This document shows positions 1-5,929 of a stretch of DNA of 7,573 nucleotides, piece after piece; positions within the stretch are counted from its first letter, which is position 1; each line of letters begins with the position of its first letter. Origin of the DNA: Planctomicrobium sp. (GTDB lineage: Bacteria > Planctomycetota > Planctomycetia > Planctomycetales > Planctomycetaceae); NCBI GenBank assembly GCA_018659505.1, contig JABJMI010000041.1, forward strand, positions 1 to 7,573, in the 5' to 3' direction. A program made the position numbers and the translations under genes. The notes beneath the pieces are model-generated. The model did not search any database and had not been told where the DNA came from. It saw only the letters and a list, made by a program, of their open reading frames with translations.

Positions 1-180
1 ACGACCCAGAACGTAACGGAGTGAAGTGATGGGCGTGGCGAGCGCAGAGTTAAGGTTGATGCAAACGATAAACGTCGCCCGCACAGTTGCCACGACCACC
101 GTTCCGCGCCGCTGCACTCAGGTCTTGCCACCAGACCGCATTCAGGGTCATCTGCTTCGCTACTGATCCTGCGACCCACC

Positions 181-201
181 GAATTTCTTCAATGGAAATT
201 C
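181..201 (-). terminator. Hairpin just after the TIM-barrel gene, possible terminator
   Basis: A perfect 7-bp stem (GAATTTC at 181-187 pairing with GAAATTC at 195-201) with a 7-nt loop lies 10 bases beyond the stop of the minus-strand gene 212-952. The position suits transcription termination or 3'-end protection. There is no U-run after the stem on the minus strand, so it is not a canonical intrinsic terminator. The stem is AT-rich and weak. Confidence 0.3.
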
Positions 202-211
202 AGCTAACACC

Positions 212-952
212 TTACAACAGCGAATCAATCAGCATTCGCAACTTACGTAACTCAAGAGTGCGTTGTTCCTTGTCCATTTGGTCAGGGAGCAGTTCGACTG
301 AGAGGGCTCGGTTGTAACGGTGTTTTTCTAGGTGAGAAATCAAGCGGGCGTAATCGACTTCGCCTAAACCGACTTGAACCTGTAACTGGTTCTGAGTGGA
401 ATCTCTTAAGAAGATGTGGCTGGGGTGATTCTTGATTAAATCAAGAGTTGCTTCGAAGCGTTCTTCGCCGAGGTAATAGCTGGGATCAAATCCCAGTCCG
501 AGACCTTCCACTGCGTCGCACAGTTCGGCTGCGGTGTGCGCATCTGCTGAGAGTCGTCCTGCTTCGGTACGAATCGCGACTCGCACTCCTTCAGTCAATG
601 CCGTTTTCACCAATTGCTTCAGACGATCAATCTCTGAATTGAAAGGTGTCCCAACAACAGCGGAGGGAACATTGATTTGTGTGATACGCATTGTCTTCGC
701 CAATTTGCAAAGACTCGTAAACTGGTCGATTTCGATTTCATGCGCGAGTGTCATTGAAATCGGCGATAGACGGGTCTTCTCTCGCAACTCAGAGTAGAAC
801 TCATCTGGCTGCGCAGCGACATAAGACGGTTTTAATGAACCATTCTCATCGAGATAGATATCAACCTTATCGTATTCAAGGTCTGTAATCAGAGACAGCG
901 CCTGCCAGAAATCAACATCTGAAAAACATCTGGTTGATGCAGCAACAAACAC
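212..952 (-). CDS. Sugar phosphate isomerase/epimerase-like protein (xylose isomerase-like TIM barrel)
   Basis: This 246-residue protein resembles the AP-endonuclease-2/xylose isomerase-like TIM-barrel family, whose members isomerise or epimerise sugars or related compounds in the cytoplasm using a divalent metal. Family-like pieces occur in the expected order. A strand ends in Glu130 (VAIRTE). GLGFDPSYY (151-159) carries Asp156. HIFLRDS (179-185) matches the usual HLKD step. GLGEVDYARLISHL (195-208) matches the GxGxVDF pattern, and ALSVELL (216-222) carries Glu220. The length is slightly below the common 250-290 residues. No signal peptide is seen. The start is GTG at 950-952, preceded by a strong AAGGGAG (960-966) at 7-base spacing, which fixes the start. 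The usual NHxG and FDxGH motifs are altered to RTEAG and FDPSY, so the metal site may be non-standard. The substrate cannot be told from the sequence. No gene close by suggests a pathway. Confidence 0.8.
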   Translation of the reverse strand: MFVAASTRCFSDVDFWQALSLITDLEYDKVDIYLDENGSLKPSYVAAQPDEFYSELREKTRLSPISMTLAHEIEIDQFTSLCKLAKTMRITQINVPSAVVGTPFNSEIDRLKQLVKTALTEGVRVAIRTEAGRLSADAHTAAELCDAVEGLGLGFDPSYYLGEERFEATLDLIKNHPSHIFLRDSTQNQLQVQVGLGEVDYARLISHLEKHRYNRALSVELLPDQMDKEQRTLELRKLRMLIDSLL

Positions 953-959
953 AACGGCA

Positions 960-966
960 CTCCCTT
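960..966 (-). promoter_or_regulatory. Ribosome binding site of the TIM-barrel gene
   Basis: AAGGGAG on the minus strand, 7 bases before the GTG start at 952. It is one of only a few clear Shine-Dalgarno sequences in the window and decides the start codon. Confidence 0.75.
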
Positions 967-977
967 ACAACTTTATT

Positions 978-993
978 AAACACGTTCGTGTTT
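978..993. promoter_or_regulatory. Palindrome AAACACG-TT-CGTGTTT upstream of the TIM-barrel gene
   Basis: A 16-bp dyad with 7-bp arms centred about 33 bases upstream of the GTG start at 952. It is positioned like an operator near a promoter, or a hairpin in the 5' leader. A second dyad sharing the ACACGTT core lies at 1058-1076. The regulatory role is inferred from position and symmetry only. Confidence 0.35.
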
Positions 994-1057
994 CTTTATG
1001 TCCGCGAAAAATCAGTCTTCTGAAGTTGATAGTTGACTACCACAAGACAAAAGCTTA

Positions 1058-1076
1058 CACGTTTTCCGGAAACGTG
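1058..1076. promoter_or_regulatory. Palindrome CACGTTT-TCCGG-AAACGTG in the 953-1238 gap
   Basis: A perfect 7-bp inverted repeat with a 5-base spacer lies between two minus-strand genes. It could be an operator for the downstream TIM-barrel gene or an RNA hairpin. The minus-strand sequence after it (TAAGCTTTTG) is only weakly U-rich, so a terminator role for the 1239-1538 gene is less likely. Confidence 0.35.
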
Positions 1077-1100
1077 ATAGACGGCTAGAACATACTCTAT

Positions 1101-1164
1101 TCAGGTGAGCGAATTACTGCAAGATCGGCAAATCTGAACCCAAAATCTGAGAGGGTTCACCTGA
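1101..1164. repeat. Nested inverted repeat downstream of the two-helix protein gene
   Basis: The outer arms are TCAGGTGA (1101-1108) and TCACCTGA (1157-1164), perfect 8-bp complements. Inside is a 7-bp hairpin, TGAACCC (1135-1141) with GGGTTCA (1153-1159). The two stems share bases 1157-1159, so they would be alternatives rather than form together. It lies 75-138 bases past the stop of the minus-strand gene 1239-1538. The function is unknown. Confidence 0.3.
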
Positions 1165-1238
1165 TTGGATGCTCACTGAATCGATTCTCCACAAATCTGA
1201 GACTATTTTACAAGACGAATGCCGTGTTTTCTGATCTC

Positions 1239-1538
1239 TTAAACTGCTTGTGGTTCTCGGTCTCGGACTTTTTCGGGAGCAGTCACATGCTGCACGAGTC
1301 TTTCTTCGGCAGCGATCCTGCACATTTCATTTTGCTGCATATAAAGACGAATGATCCGACGTGTTCGGTACTGGTAAAAAGCCAAGGCAACAACTCCACC
1401 GACAATCACTGTTTCACCTAAATTGATGGGTAATTGAGAACCTATACCAATTCCGATTGCGAGACATCCCAAAATTGCCAGACTAAATCTGGAGATCACT
1501 TTGGGCTCGGCACTGTCGTATTCGTTTTTCTTTTCCAT
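1239..1538 (-). CDS. Small membrane protein with two transmembrane segments
   Basis: I do not recognise this 99-residue protein. It has a charged N-terminus (residues 1-17), a hydrophobic segment at about 18-34 (SLAILGCLAIGIGIGSQ), a short polar turn, and a second segment at about 43-56 (TVIVGGVVALAFYQ). A basic stretch follows (YRTRRIIRLY, 57-66), then a polar tail of about 35 residues. By the positive-inside rule both ends probably face the cytoplasm, making a helical hairpin. The ATG start at 1538 has no clear Shine-Dalgarno site. The gene lies 83 bases downstream of the minus-strand membrane protein 1622-2134 and could be co-transcribed with it. Coding is supported by the clean membrane pattern and the lack of a better reading frame, not by homology. 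Confidence 0.65.
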   Translation of the reverse strand: MEKKNEYDSAEPKVISRFSLAILGCLAIGIGIGSQLPINLGETVIVGGVVALAFYQYRTRRIIRLYMQQNEMCRIAAEERLVQHVTAPEKVRDREPQAV

Positions 1539-1621
1539 TTTTAGCCACGCAGGATTTGGTTGTGAGTATTTGTCCTACTTCCAGAGAAATATAGATCAAC
1601 ATTCACGCATGCCTTGCGCAA

Positions 1622-2134
1622 TTATTTTATTTTCTGCAAAACCGTAAGCAGTACGATCCCCATAACCAGCACTATTGAAATTCCACCCCAATGTGCAGGA
1701 CCAAAGACAACCGTGGCATTGATAAACATGAAGGCGAAGATCGATTGCATCGTCCAGTAAGAACGCCTTGTTCTGTATGGCCAATTCACACCTTTGCCCC
1801 ACCACAGCGAAGCATCCATCAACCAATAGATGAGAAAGGCATGGTTCACATAAATGCCGCCGCCCCAATGAACTCCAACCACGGCAGCAGTTCGTTCAGC
1901 AGTGTGCTGGTAGGCGTGTTCATGGCTGAAGTCGTGCACAAACGCGAGGGCAGAACAGACATGGATCACGAAGAGTGTCGCTGAAAGTGTCCAAACCCAA
2001 CGAGCCAAGCGACGAGACTTGTAGGGATCAGCCAGATGAAGACATCGATAGTCAATCCAGCACCTCCATAGATACAGCACGACAACCAGCCGAGCTGTCC
2101 AGCGAACCAGAATGTCAGCATTTTCTGGAGACAT
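1622..2134 (-). CDS. Polytopic membrane protein with conserved-looking histidines
   Basis: This is a 170-residue integral membrane protein of no family I can name. Hydrophobic segments fall at about 11-28, 46-66, 82-106, 126-146 and 149-167, suggesting five helices. Aromatic content is high, with many Trp. Histidines cluster around the end of helix 2 (H58, H67, H71, H73, H77) and recur at H89, H98 and H148. The HDFSHEH stretch (67-73) resembles metal or heme ligands in other membrane proteins, so a metal, heme or redox role is possible but is inference. The ATG start at 2134 lacks a strong Shine-Dalgarno site; an AAGGAA lies about 15 bases upstream, too far to be ideal. It is divergent from the amidase gene and is followed 83 bases later by the small membrane protein 1239-1538. 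Confidence 0.75.
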   Translation of the reverse strand: MSPENADILVRWTARLVVVLYLWRCWIDYRCLHLADPYKSRRLARWVWTLSATLFVIHVCSALAFVHDFSHEHAYQHTAERTAAVVGVHWGGGIYVNHAFLIYWLMDASLWWGKGVNWPYRTRRSYWTMQSIFAFMFINATVVFGPAHWGGISIVLVMGIVLLTVLQKIK

Positions 2135-2248
2135 GTTTGTCGCTCAATTTCCTTATTATCATCTCAGTACCAGCATATCGATGCTGCCCATTCAATGTAC
2201 GGTCTAGTTCAGAGACGATCAGTAGCTCTAACTGAAATCATTTCCATT

Positions 2249-2267
2249 TTACAAACGCTCTTTGTAA
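2249..2267. promoter_or_regulatory. Palindrome TTACAAA-CGCTC-TTTGTAA in the divergent intergenic region
   Basis: A perfect 7-bp inverted repeat with a 5-base spacer lies between the divergent genes 1622-2134 and 2397-3185. The position suits an operator controlling one or both, or a leader hairpin. The same 7-base arms, in opposite order, form a hairpin in the lysS leader (6472-6497). The role is inferred. Confidence 0.3.
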
Positions 2268-2355
2268 TCCTTGCACTCACATCGTCTTAAGTCCCTGTTC
2301 AGGACGCAATCCATGCCGGTCGGGCTACGTCTCGATTTGATTCAAACAACAGAAG

Positions 2356-2385
2356 TTGACATTCCTCACCGCGACGGAATACAAC
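2356..2385 (+). promoter_or_regulatory. Possible sigma70-type promoter for the amidase
   Basis: A perfect TTGACA at 2356-2361 is followed after 18 bases by TACAAC (2380-2385, four of six matches to TATAAT). Transcription would start only a few bases before the ATG at 2397, giving a near-leaderless message. That fits the absence of a good Shine-Dalgarno site there. The -10 match is weak, so this is tentative. Confidence 0.25.
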
Positions 2386-2396
2386 CTTGGGACACA

Positions 2397-3185
2397 ATGA
2401 ACATCTCCCGACCAATTTTGTTGCCTACGATTTGCACCGTATTAACCGTGTTGCATCTACTCTCGGTCTGTGGATGTGCAGAATCGAAGTCACCAAGATC
2501 TAAAGATGAATTCGTTACTCAAGCGGCACACATTGGGAGTCCTGGATCAGATCTAAAAGGTTCGGTCCTCGATACACCAGAACTTTTACGACCTTGGAAA
2601 TACATCGTCCTGCACCATTCCGCCACGGAATCGGGCAGTTTGGAAAGTATCCATGCGACTCACAGCCAACGACGTGACTCAGCTGGAAATCCTTGGAGAG
2701 GCATTGGTTACCACTTCGTAATTGGAAATGGAAACGGCATGCCGGATGGGCAAGTTCGTTCGACTTTCCGTTGGAAACAGCAAACGTCCGGTGCTCATGC
2801 CGGGAATCGATTATACAATAATTATGGTGTCGGAATCTGTTTGATTGGAAACTTTGAACAGAATGGTCCCACATCTGCTCAGATGAAGTCCGTACGCGAA
2901 TTGGTGTCGCAATTGAAATTTCAATTTGGCATCACAAAAGAACAAATTCTGAAACACGGTGACCTGAAGGCCACCGCATGCCCGGGAAGGCTGTTTCCGT
3001 TTCAAGAAATTGCAGCGAGTCCACCTGCAGGATTGCAGGAGTTGGCGAGCAAGCAAAGGAGCCGTTTCTCCTCAGGAGAACCGGGACACATGGAGGGTAT
3101 TAAGAATGTGGTTTCGATCCAAAGATCACGCTCAGCACAGCGAAACAGGGCAACTCGATCAGCCAATGATCGCGTCTCAGAATAA
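2397..3185 (+). CDS. N-acetylmuramoyl-L-alanine amidase (amidase_2 / PGRP fold), probable lipoprotein
   Basis: The enzyme is predicted to cut the amide bond between N-acetylmuramic acid and the stem peptide of peptidoglycan, in the periplasm. The frame is open back to a TTG at 2271. ATG 2397 is chosen because a signal peptide begins there: a hydrophobic stretch at residues 7-23 ends in a lipobox-like VCGC with Cys27 as the likely lipidated residue. Cys at -2 is unusual. The catalytic domain spans about 65-208. It shows LHHSAT with zinc ligand His73, GYHFVI with Tyr105, AHAG with His134, and HGDLKATACPG with His187, Lys191 and Cys195. These match the T7 lysozyme set His, Tyr, His, Lys, Cys, so activity is expected. 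The 262-residue protein ends in a basic, Ser/Arg-rich tail, the last 26 codons of which overlap the next gene. It may serve in wall recycling, remodelling or attack on other bacteria; the sequence does not decide. Confidence 0.88.
   Translation: MNISRPILLPTICTVLTVLHLLSVCGCAESKSPRSKDEFVTQAAHIGSPGSDLKGSVLDTPELLRPWKYIVLHHSATESGSLESIHATHSQRRDSAGNPWRGIGYHFVIGNGNGMPDGQVRSTFRWKQQTSGAHAGNRLYNNYGVGICLIGNFEQNGPTSAQMKSVRELVSQLKFQFGITKEQILKHGDLKATACPGRLFPFQEIAASPPAGLQELASKQRSRFSSGEPGHMEGIKNVVSIQRSRSAQRNRATRSANDRVSE
3092..3097 (+). promoter_or_regulatory. Ribosome binding site for the hydrolase-like gene, inside the amidase gene
   Basis: GGAGGG lies 8 bases before ATG 3106, within the coding sequence of the amidase. 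It is the strongest Shine-Dalgarno match on the plus strand here and is the reason for choosing the 3106 start over a TTG at 3010 or an ATG at 3166. Confidence 0.65.
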
Positions 3186-3864
3186 CGCTTCACTGACAGA
3201 TGATCAGCCGTACTTCGGTATCAATGCAGCACAATCGCTGTTTGATCTGAACTACTCGTTGTATGTCACAGAGAATCACGCCGATTCTTATGCGTACCCG
3301 TTAATCACCTATCTCCATGAGGGTTACCGCTCCGAACAGGATCTCTGGAACTGGTTCCCGGCGATTAGTGATCAAAACTACTTGGGGCTGGGAGTTCGTG
3401 CACCATTCCCGCATCCACAGGGACTACCCGGTCAATTCGAATGGAAGTTGCGCCGTCCAGACGCATCCATGGCAGCGATTCGCGAAACCGTCCAATCAGT
3501 TCAATTCGATTGGACCATTCACCCGAAGCGAACATACCTGTTCGGTGAAGGAGACGGTGCCATCGTCGCACTCCAGAACCTCATCCTACAACAGTCCCTA
3601 GAGTACGACGCCGTTTTCGCAAACGGAGTCATCTGCCGAACACTGCCAAAGCACTGGACCGACTGGATCCCTCACATTGAAAACCAATTGCATGGTCGCG
3701 TCTTGTTACTCGATCCGTTACTCGACGCCGACGAATACGCTGCGGTAGACGCTCTGTCCGAAGCAGGACTGGAAGTCACAATGGCTCCTACGACAGATCA
3801 AACATTACCAGCAGCGATCATCAACCACTGGATCATGGCAGGGATTAATTCCGCTGTGTATTAA
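3106..3864 (+). CDS. Alpha/beta-hydrolase-like protein (phospholipase/carboxylesterase type) lacking the nucleophilic serine
   Basis: This 252-residue protein has the order of elements seen in the phospholipase/carboxylesterase branch of alpha/beta hydrolases. YPLITYLHEG (64-73) stands for the usual YPLxVxLHG oxyanion strand. It is followed by SEQDLWNWF, a GVRAPFP strand (96-102), the nucleophile elbow region (RTYLFGEGDGA, 142-152), a late LLLDPLLD (201-208) for the acid, and INHW (239-242) with His241. The elbow, normally GxSxG, reads GEGDG, with Gly149 where serine belongs, so classical esterase chemistry is unlikely. It may be a pseudoenzyme with a binding or structural role. There is no signal peptide or membrane helix, suggesting a cytoplasmic protein even though its neighbour is exported. 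The start overlaps the amidase by 80 bases in another frame, so the two are probably co-transcribed and translationally linked. The fold call is fairly good; the function is unknown. Confidence 0.75.
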   Translation: MWFRSKDHAQHSETGQLDQPMIASQNNASLTDDQPYFGINAAQSLFDLNYSLYVTENHADSYAYPLITYLHEGYRSEQDLWNWFPAISDQNYLGLGVRAPFPHPQGLPGQFEWKLRRPDASMAAIRETVQSVQFDWTIHPKRTYLFGEGDGAIVALQNLILQQSLEYDAVFANGVICRTLPKHWTDWIPHIENQLHGRVLLLDPLLDADEYAAVDALSEAGLEVTMAPTTDQTLPAAIINHWIMAGINSAVY

Positions 3865-3900
3865 ATCAGCGAACTTGAAATTTGAGTTGCCCCGTTAGCT

Positions 3901-3918
3901 GCCCACTTCATTGTGGGC
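3901..3918. terminator. GC-rich hairpin between convergent genes
   Basis: A perfect 6-bp stem GCCCAC/GTGGGC with loop TTCATT lies 37 bases past the hydrolase-like gene and between convergent genes (3864 and 4062). The position fits a bidirectional terminator. No T-run follows on either strand, so termination is an inference; it could also be part of a dispersed intergenic repeat. Confidence 0.35.
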
Positions 3919-4061
3919 TACCCAGTGTGCTTCCGAATAAGAGAATGCCGAGCATGGGACCTCCTTCGATTCCCAAACGATAGTGATCTCAATCTGATTT
4001 CATCAAATAATAAGTATCAAACGATTTCCTCTGTGGACTGACTGAATAGAAGACCCTACGC

Positions 4062-4340
4062 TTACCGATTATTCAGACTGTCAATGAGCTTTTCGACTTG
4101 GTCAGCCATCGATTCTGCACGGTGAATCAATTTTTCAATACGGGCTAAGTTTGACTCATCCTTAAGTAAATTCTTTGCAAGTTGTTCCTGTTGCCGTTCT
4201 GCTTCATGTTGTGTAGCCCACCAAGCGTTATTTTGTGATTCAGCTTCTTCTGCCTGCTGCTTCGTATATTGGCAATGCCAGCATACGATAAATTCGCTCT
4301 CGTTGTCGCTTCCGCAATGTGGACACTTCCAATCATCCAT
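4062..4340 (-). CDS. Small zinc-ribbon protein with C-terminal coiled coil
   Basis: This 92-residue protein opens with a four-cysteine zinc knuckle: CPHC (Cys6, Cys9) and CWHC (Cys20, Cys23), separated by ten residues. The rest is highly polar and helical, rich in Gln, Glu, Ala and Lys, with a likely coiled coil at about 45-89 (RIEKLIHRAESMADQVEKL region). There is no signal peptide, so it is probably a soluble cytoplasmic protein. Such ribbons bind zinc and usually mediate nucleic-acid or protein contacts; the partner is unknown. The ATG start at 4340 has a good GAGAGG upstream at 7-base spacing. It is a stand-alone unit, convergent with the hydrolase-like gene and divergent from the M16 gene. 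Confidence 0.8.
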   Translation of the reverse strand: MDDWKCPHCGSDNESEFIVCWHCQYTKQQAEEAESQNNAWWATQHEAERQQEQLAKNLLKDESNLARIEKLIHRAESMADQVEKLIDSLNNR

Positions 4341-4381
4341 TTTTATTCCTCTCTATTTCTGGTCTGTCTGTCCCTGAAATG

Positions 4382-4409
4382 AATATAACTCGGGCTAAAT
4401 GTCAAGCAA
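4382..4409 (-). promoter_or_regulatory. Possible promoter for the zinc-ribbon gene
   Basis: On the minus strand TATATT (4382-4387) is a five-of-six -10 match, 41 bases before the ATG at 4340. TTGCTT (4404-4409) lies 16 bases upstream as a weak -35. A perfect TTGACA overlaps it (4400-4405), but at only 12 bases spacing. The placement gives a leader of about 35 bases that contains the ribosome binding site. Confidence 0.35.
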
Positions 4410-4496
4410 CGTCAGAGTAGAATCCAACTCACGTCCACTTGGAATGGAAATTTCGTGGGCTCAAGAACTACGAAAGCATCCTAAATAGAGAAAAGA

Positions 4497-4616
4497 ATGC
4501 CTCGCGTTCGAATTTCTGACTCTGGTTCTCTACACTTTGCCACGAAGGGTGGTGCTATCGAGTTCGACCTCCCCAAGTATCAATTTTCTTTGTTTCTCGG
4601 GATGTTCCGGACCTGA
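4497..4616 (+). CDS. Possible 39-residue ORF overlapping the M16 start
   Basis: An ATG at 4497 opens a 39-codon frame beginning MPRVRISDSG and ending LFLGMFRT. Its TGA (4614-4616) overlaps the ATG of the M16 gene (4616) in the arrangement TGATG, the typical translational-coupling junction. A purine-rich AGAGAAAAGA precedes the start. The product has a basic N-terminus and no domain I recognise. The M16 gene itself has no Shine-Dalgarno site, so a short upstream ORF that delivers ribosomes would make sense as a leader. With so short a frame, chance cannot be excluded. Confidence 0.4.
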   Translation: MPRVRISDSGSLHFATKGGAIEFDLPKYQFSLFLGMFRT

Positions 4617-5854
4617 TGCAATCACAATCAATCCATACTTACCAATACGATAACGGTTTGACGCTATTGGTCGAGAAGATGGAGCATGTCCAGTCGGCTG
4701 CCTTCTCAATTCTCACTCCCGCAGGAACGATCTACGAACCTGCCGGCGAAAATGGAACCGCCGCCGCAGCTCTCGATTTAATCACACGTGGAGCAGGTGA
4801 TCGCAACAGCCGCGAGTTGACCTCGGCTCTTGATTTTCTAGGAGTCCAGGCAAGCGAGAATGTTGGTTGGAATTTTCTTTCATTCTCGGGAGCGACACTC
4901 GCTGAGAACTTGTTAGATGCGTTGCCTATCTACGCTGATTTCGTACAACGCCCTACCCTGCCGGAAGACCAGTTTCCGCCGGTGATGAACAGTGCCGTCC
5001 AAAGCCTTCTTTCCATCGAAGATGAGCCGCAACGAAAGATCTTCGTTGAACTCAGAGAACGATGCTACGACGATCCGTGGGGACGTTCTACAGACGGAAG
5101 AATTGCCGATTTGCAAAAGATATCCCATAAGTCGCTTGTTGACTTCACGAAGAAAAACGTCCGCCCGAATGGAGCTTTGATCGGTGTCGCGGGCAATGTT
5201 GATCCCGATGAAGTTCACAAGCATGTGGAAGAACTCTTCGGTGGGTGGGAGAAACTCCCGGAACTGGAAATTGTTCGAACACCTTGCACAGGTGGTGTTC
5301 ATCACATCGAACATGAGTCATCACAAACTCATATCGGGATCGCTTACGATTCTGTCTCGTATAGTCATCCCGATTACCTGACTGCATGGGCGGCTGTCAG
5401 TATCTTAAGCGGTGGCAGCAGTTCACGACTCTTCACAGAAGTTCGCGAGAAACGAGGACTTTGCTATTCAGTTTATGCGACCCTAAACAGCTTACTGACT
5501 GAAGGTCGCGTGTTCGCATATGCCGGAACAACAACCGAGCGTGCTCAAGAAACGCTGGATGTGATGCTCGATGAAATTCGCAAGCTGGGTGACGGGATTG
5601 ATGATGACGAACTTCGTCGCTGTAAGGCACGTACAAAATCTTCATTGATCATGCAGCAAGAATCGACCGGCGCACGTGCTGGTGCGATTGCTCGTGATTG
5701 GTTCCACTTACAGCGAGTCAAAACACTAGATGAAATCCACGAACAAGTTGAAGCACTGACAGTCGACCGAATTGTCGAATACCTGAACCAGCATCCGATT
5801 CAGGATGTCACAGTATTGACCATCGGCGCAGAACCGTTGAACGTCAACCTTTGA
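4616..5854 (+). CDS. M16-family (insulinase/pitrilysin) peptidase-like protein without the zinc motif
   Basis: This 412-residue protein has the two-domain M16B architecture. The N-terminal domain (about 8-215) begins with YDNGLTLLVE, the usual NGL opening. The C-terminal domain (about 225-405) carries SSRLFTEVREKRGLCYSVYA (269-288), the well-kept R/Y region. Where active members read NGxxHxxEH, this protein reads NGTAAAALD (46-54): both histidines and the glutamate are gone. Heterodimeric M16B peptidases pair a zinc subunit with an R/Y subunit that lacks the motif, and this looks like the latter. No zinc-bearing partner is present in the window, so it must be elsewhere or the protein acts alone as a non-catalytic factor. 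No signal peptide is evident. The start at ATG 4616 lacks a Shine-Dalgarno site and overlaps the stop of a 39-codon ORF. It is probably the last gene of its transcript. Confidence 0.9.
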   Translation: MQSQSIHTYQYDNGLTLLVEKMEHVQSAAFSILTPAGTIYEPAGENGTAAAALDLITRGAGDRNSRELTSALDFLGVQASENVGWNFLSFSGATLAENLLDALPIYADFVQRPTLPEDQFPPVMNSAVQSLLSIEDEPQRKIFVELRERCYDDPWGRSTDGRIADLQKISHKSLVDFTKKNVRPNGALIGVAGNVDPDEVHKHVEELFGGWEKLPELEIVRTPCTGGVHHIEHESSQTHIGIAYDSVSYSHPDYLTAWAAVSILSGGSSSRLFTEVREKRGLCYSVYATLNSLLTEGRVFAYAGTTTERAQETLDVMLDEIRKLGDGIDDDELRRCKARTKSSLIMQQESTGARAGAIARDWFHLQRVKTLDEIHEQVEALTVDRIVEYLNQHPIQDVTVLTIGAEPLNVNL

Positions 5855-5929
5855 GTATATTGTATTGCCTTCTGTGAAGTGTGATAAACAACTGTTGGGT
5901 TTGAGTGAGCTTAGCGAATCGTGTCTTGT

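Noticed and set aside
87..317. Plus-strand frame at the left edge
   Set aside because: It overlaps the TIM-barrel gene antisense and has no family-like sequence. Bases 1-180 otherwise show nothing I can support as a gene.
1135..1159. Intrinsic terminator for the gene 1239-1538
   Set aside because: The 7-bp stem is 80 bases past the stop and no U-run follows on the minus strand, so it is listed only as an inverted repeat.
2271..2396. TTG-initiated N-terminal extension of the amidase
   Set aside because: The 42 extra residues precede a clear lipoprotein signal that must be N-terminal, and no ribosome site supports the TTG.
3010..3105. TTG-initiated extension of the hydrolase-like gene
   Set aside because: It would run further inside the amidase gene; ATG 3106 has a strong ribosome site and the extension has no family-like sequence.
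4913..5314. 133-codon frame antisense to the M16 gene
   Set aside because: It is fully inside a well-recognised gene on the other strand and has no recognisable domain.
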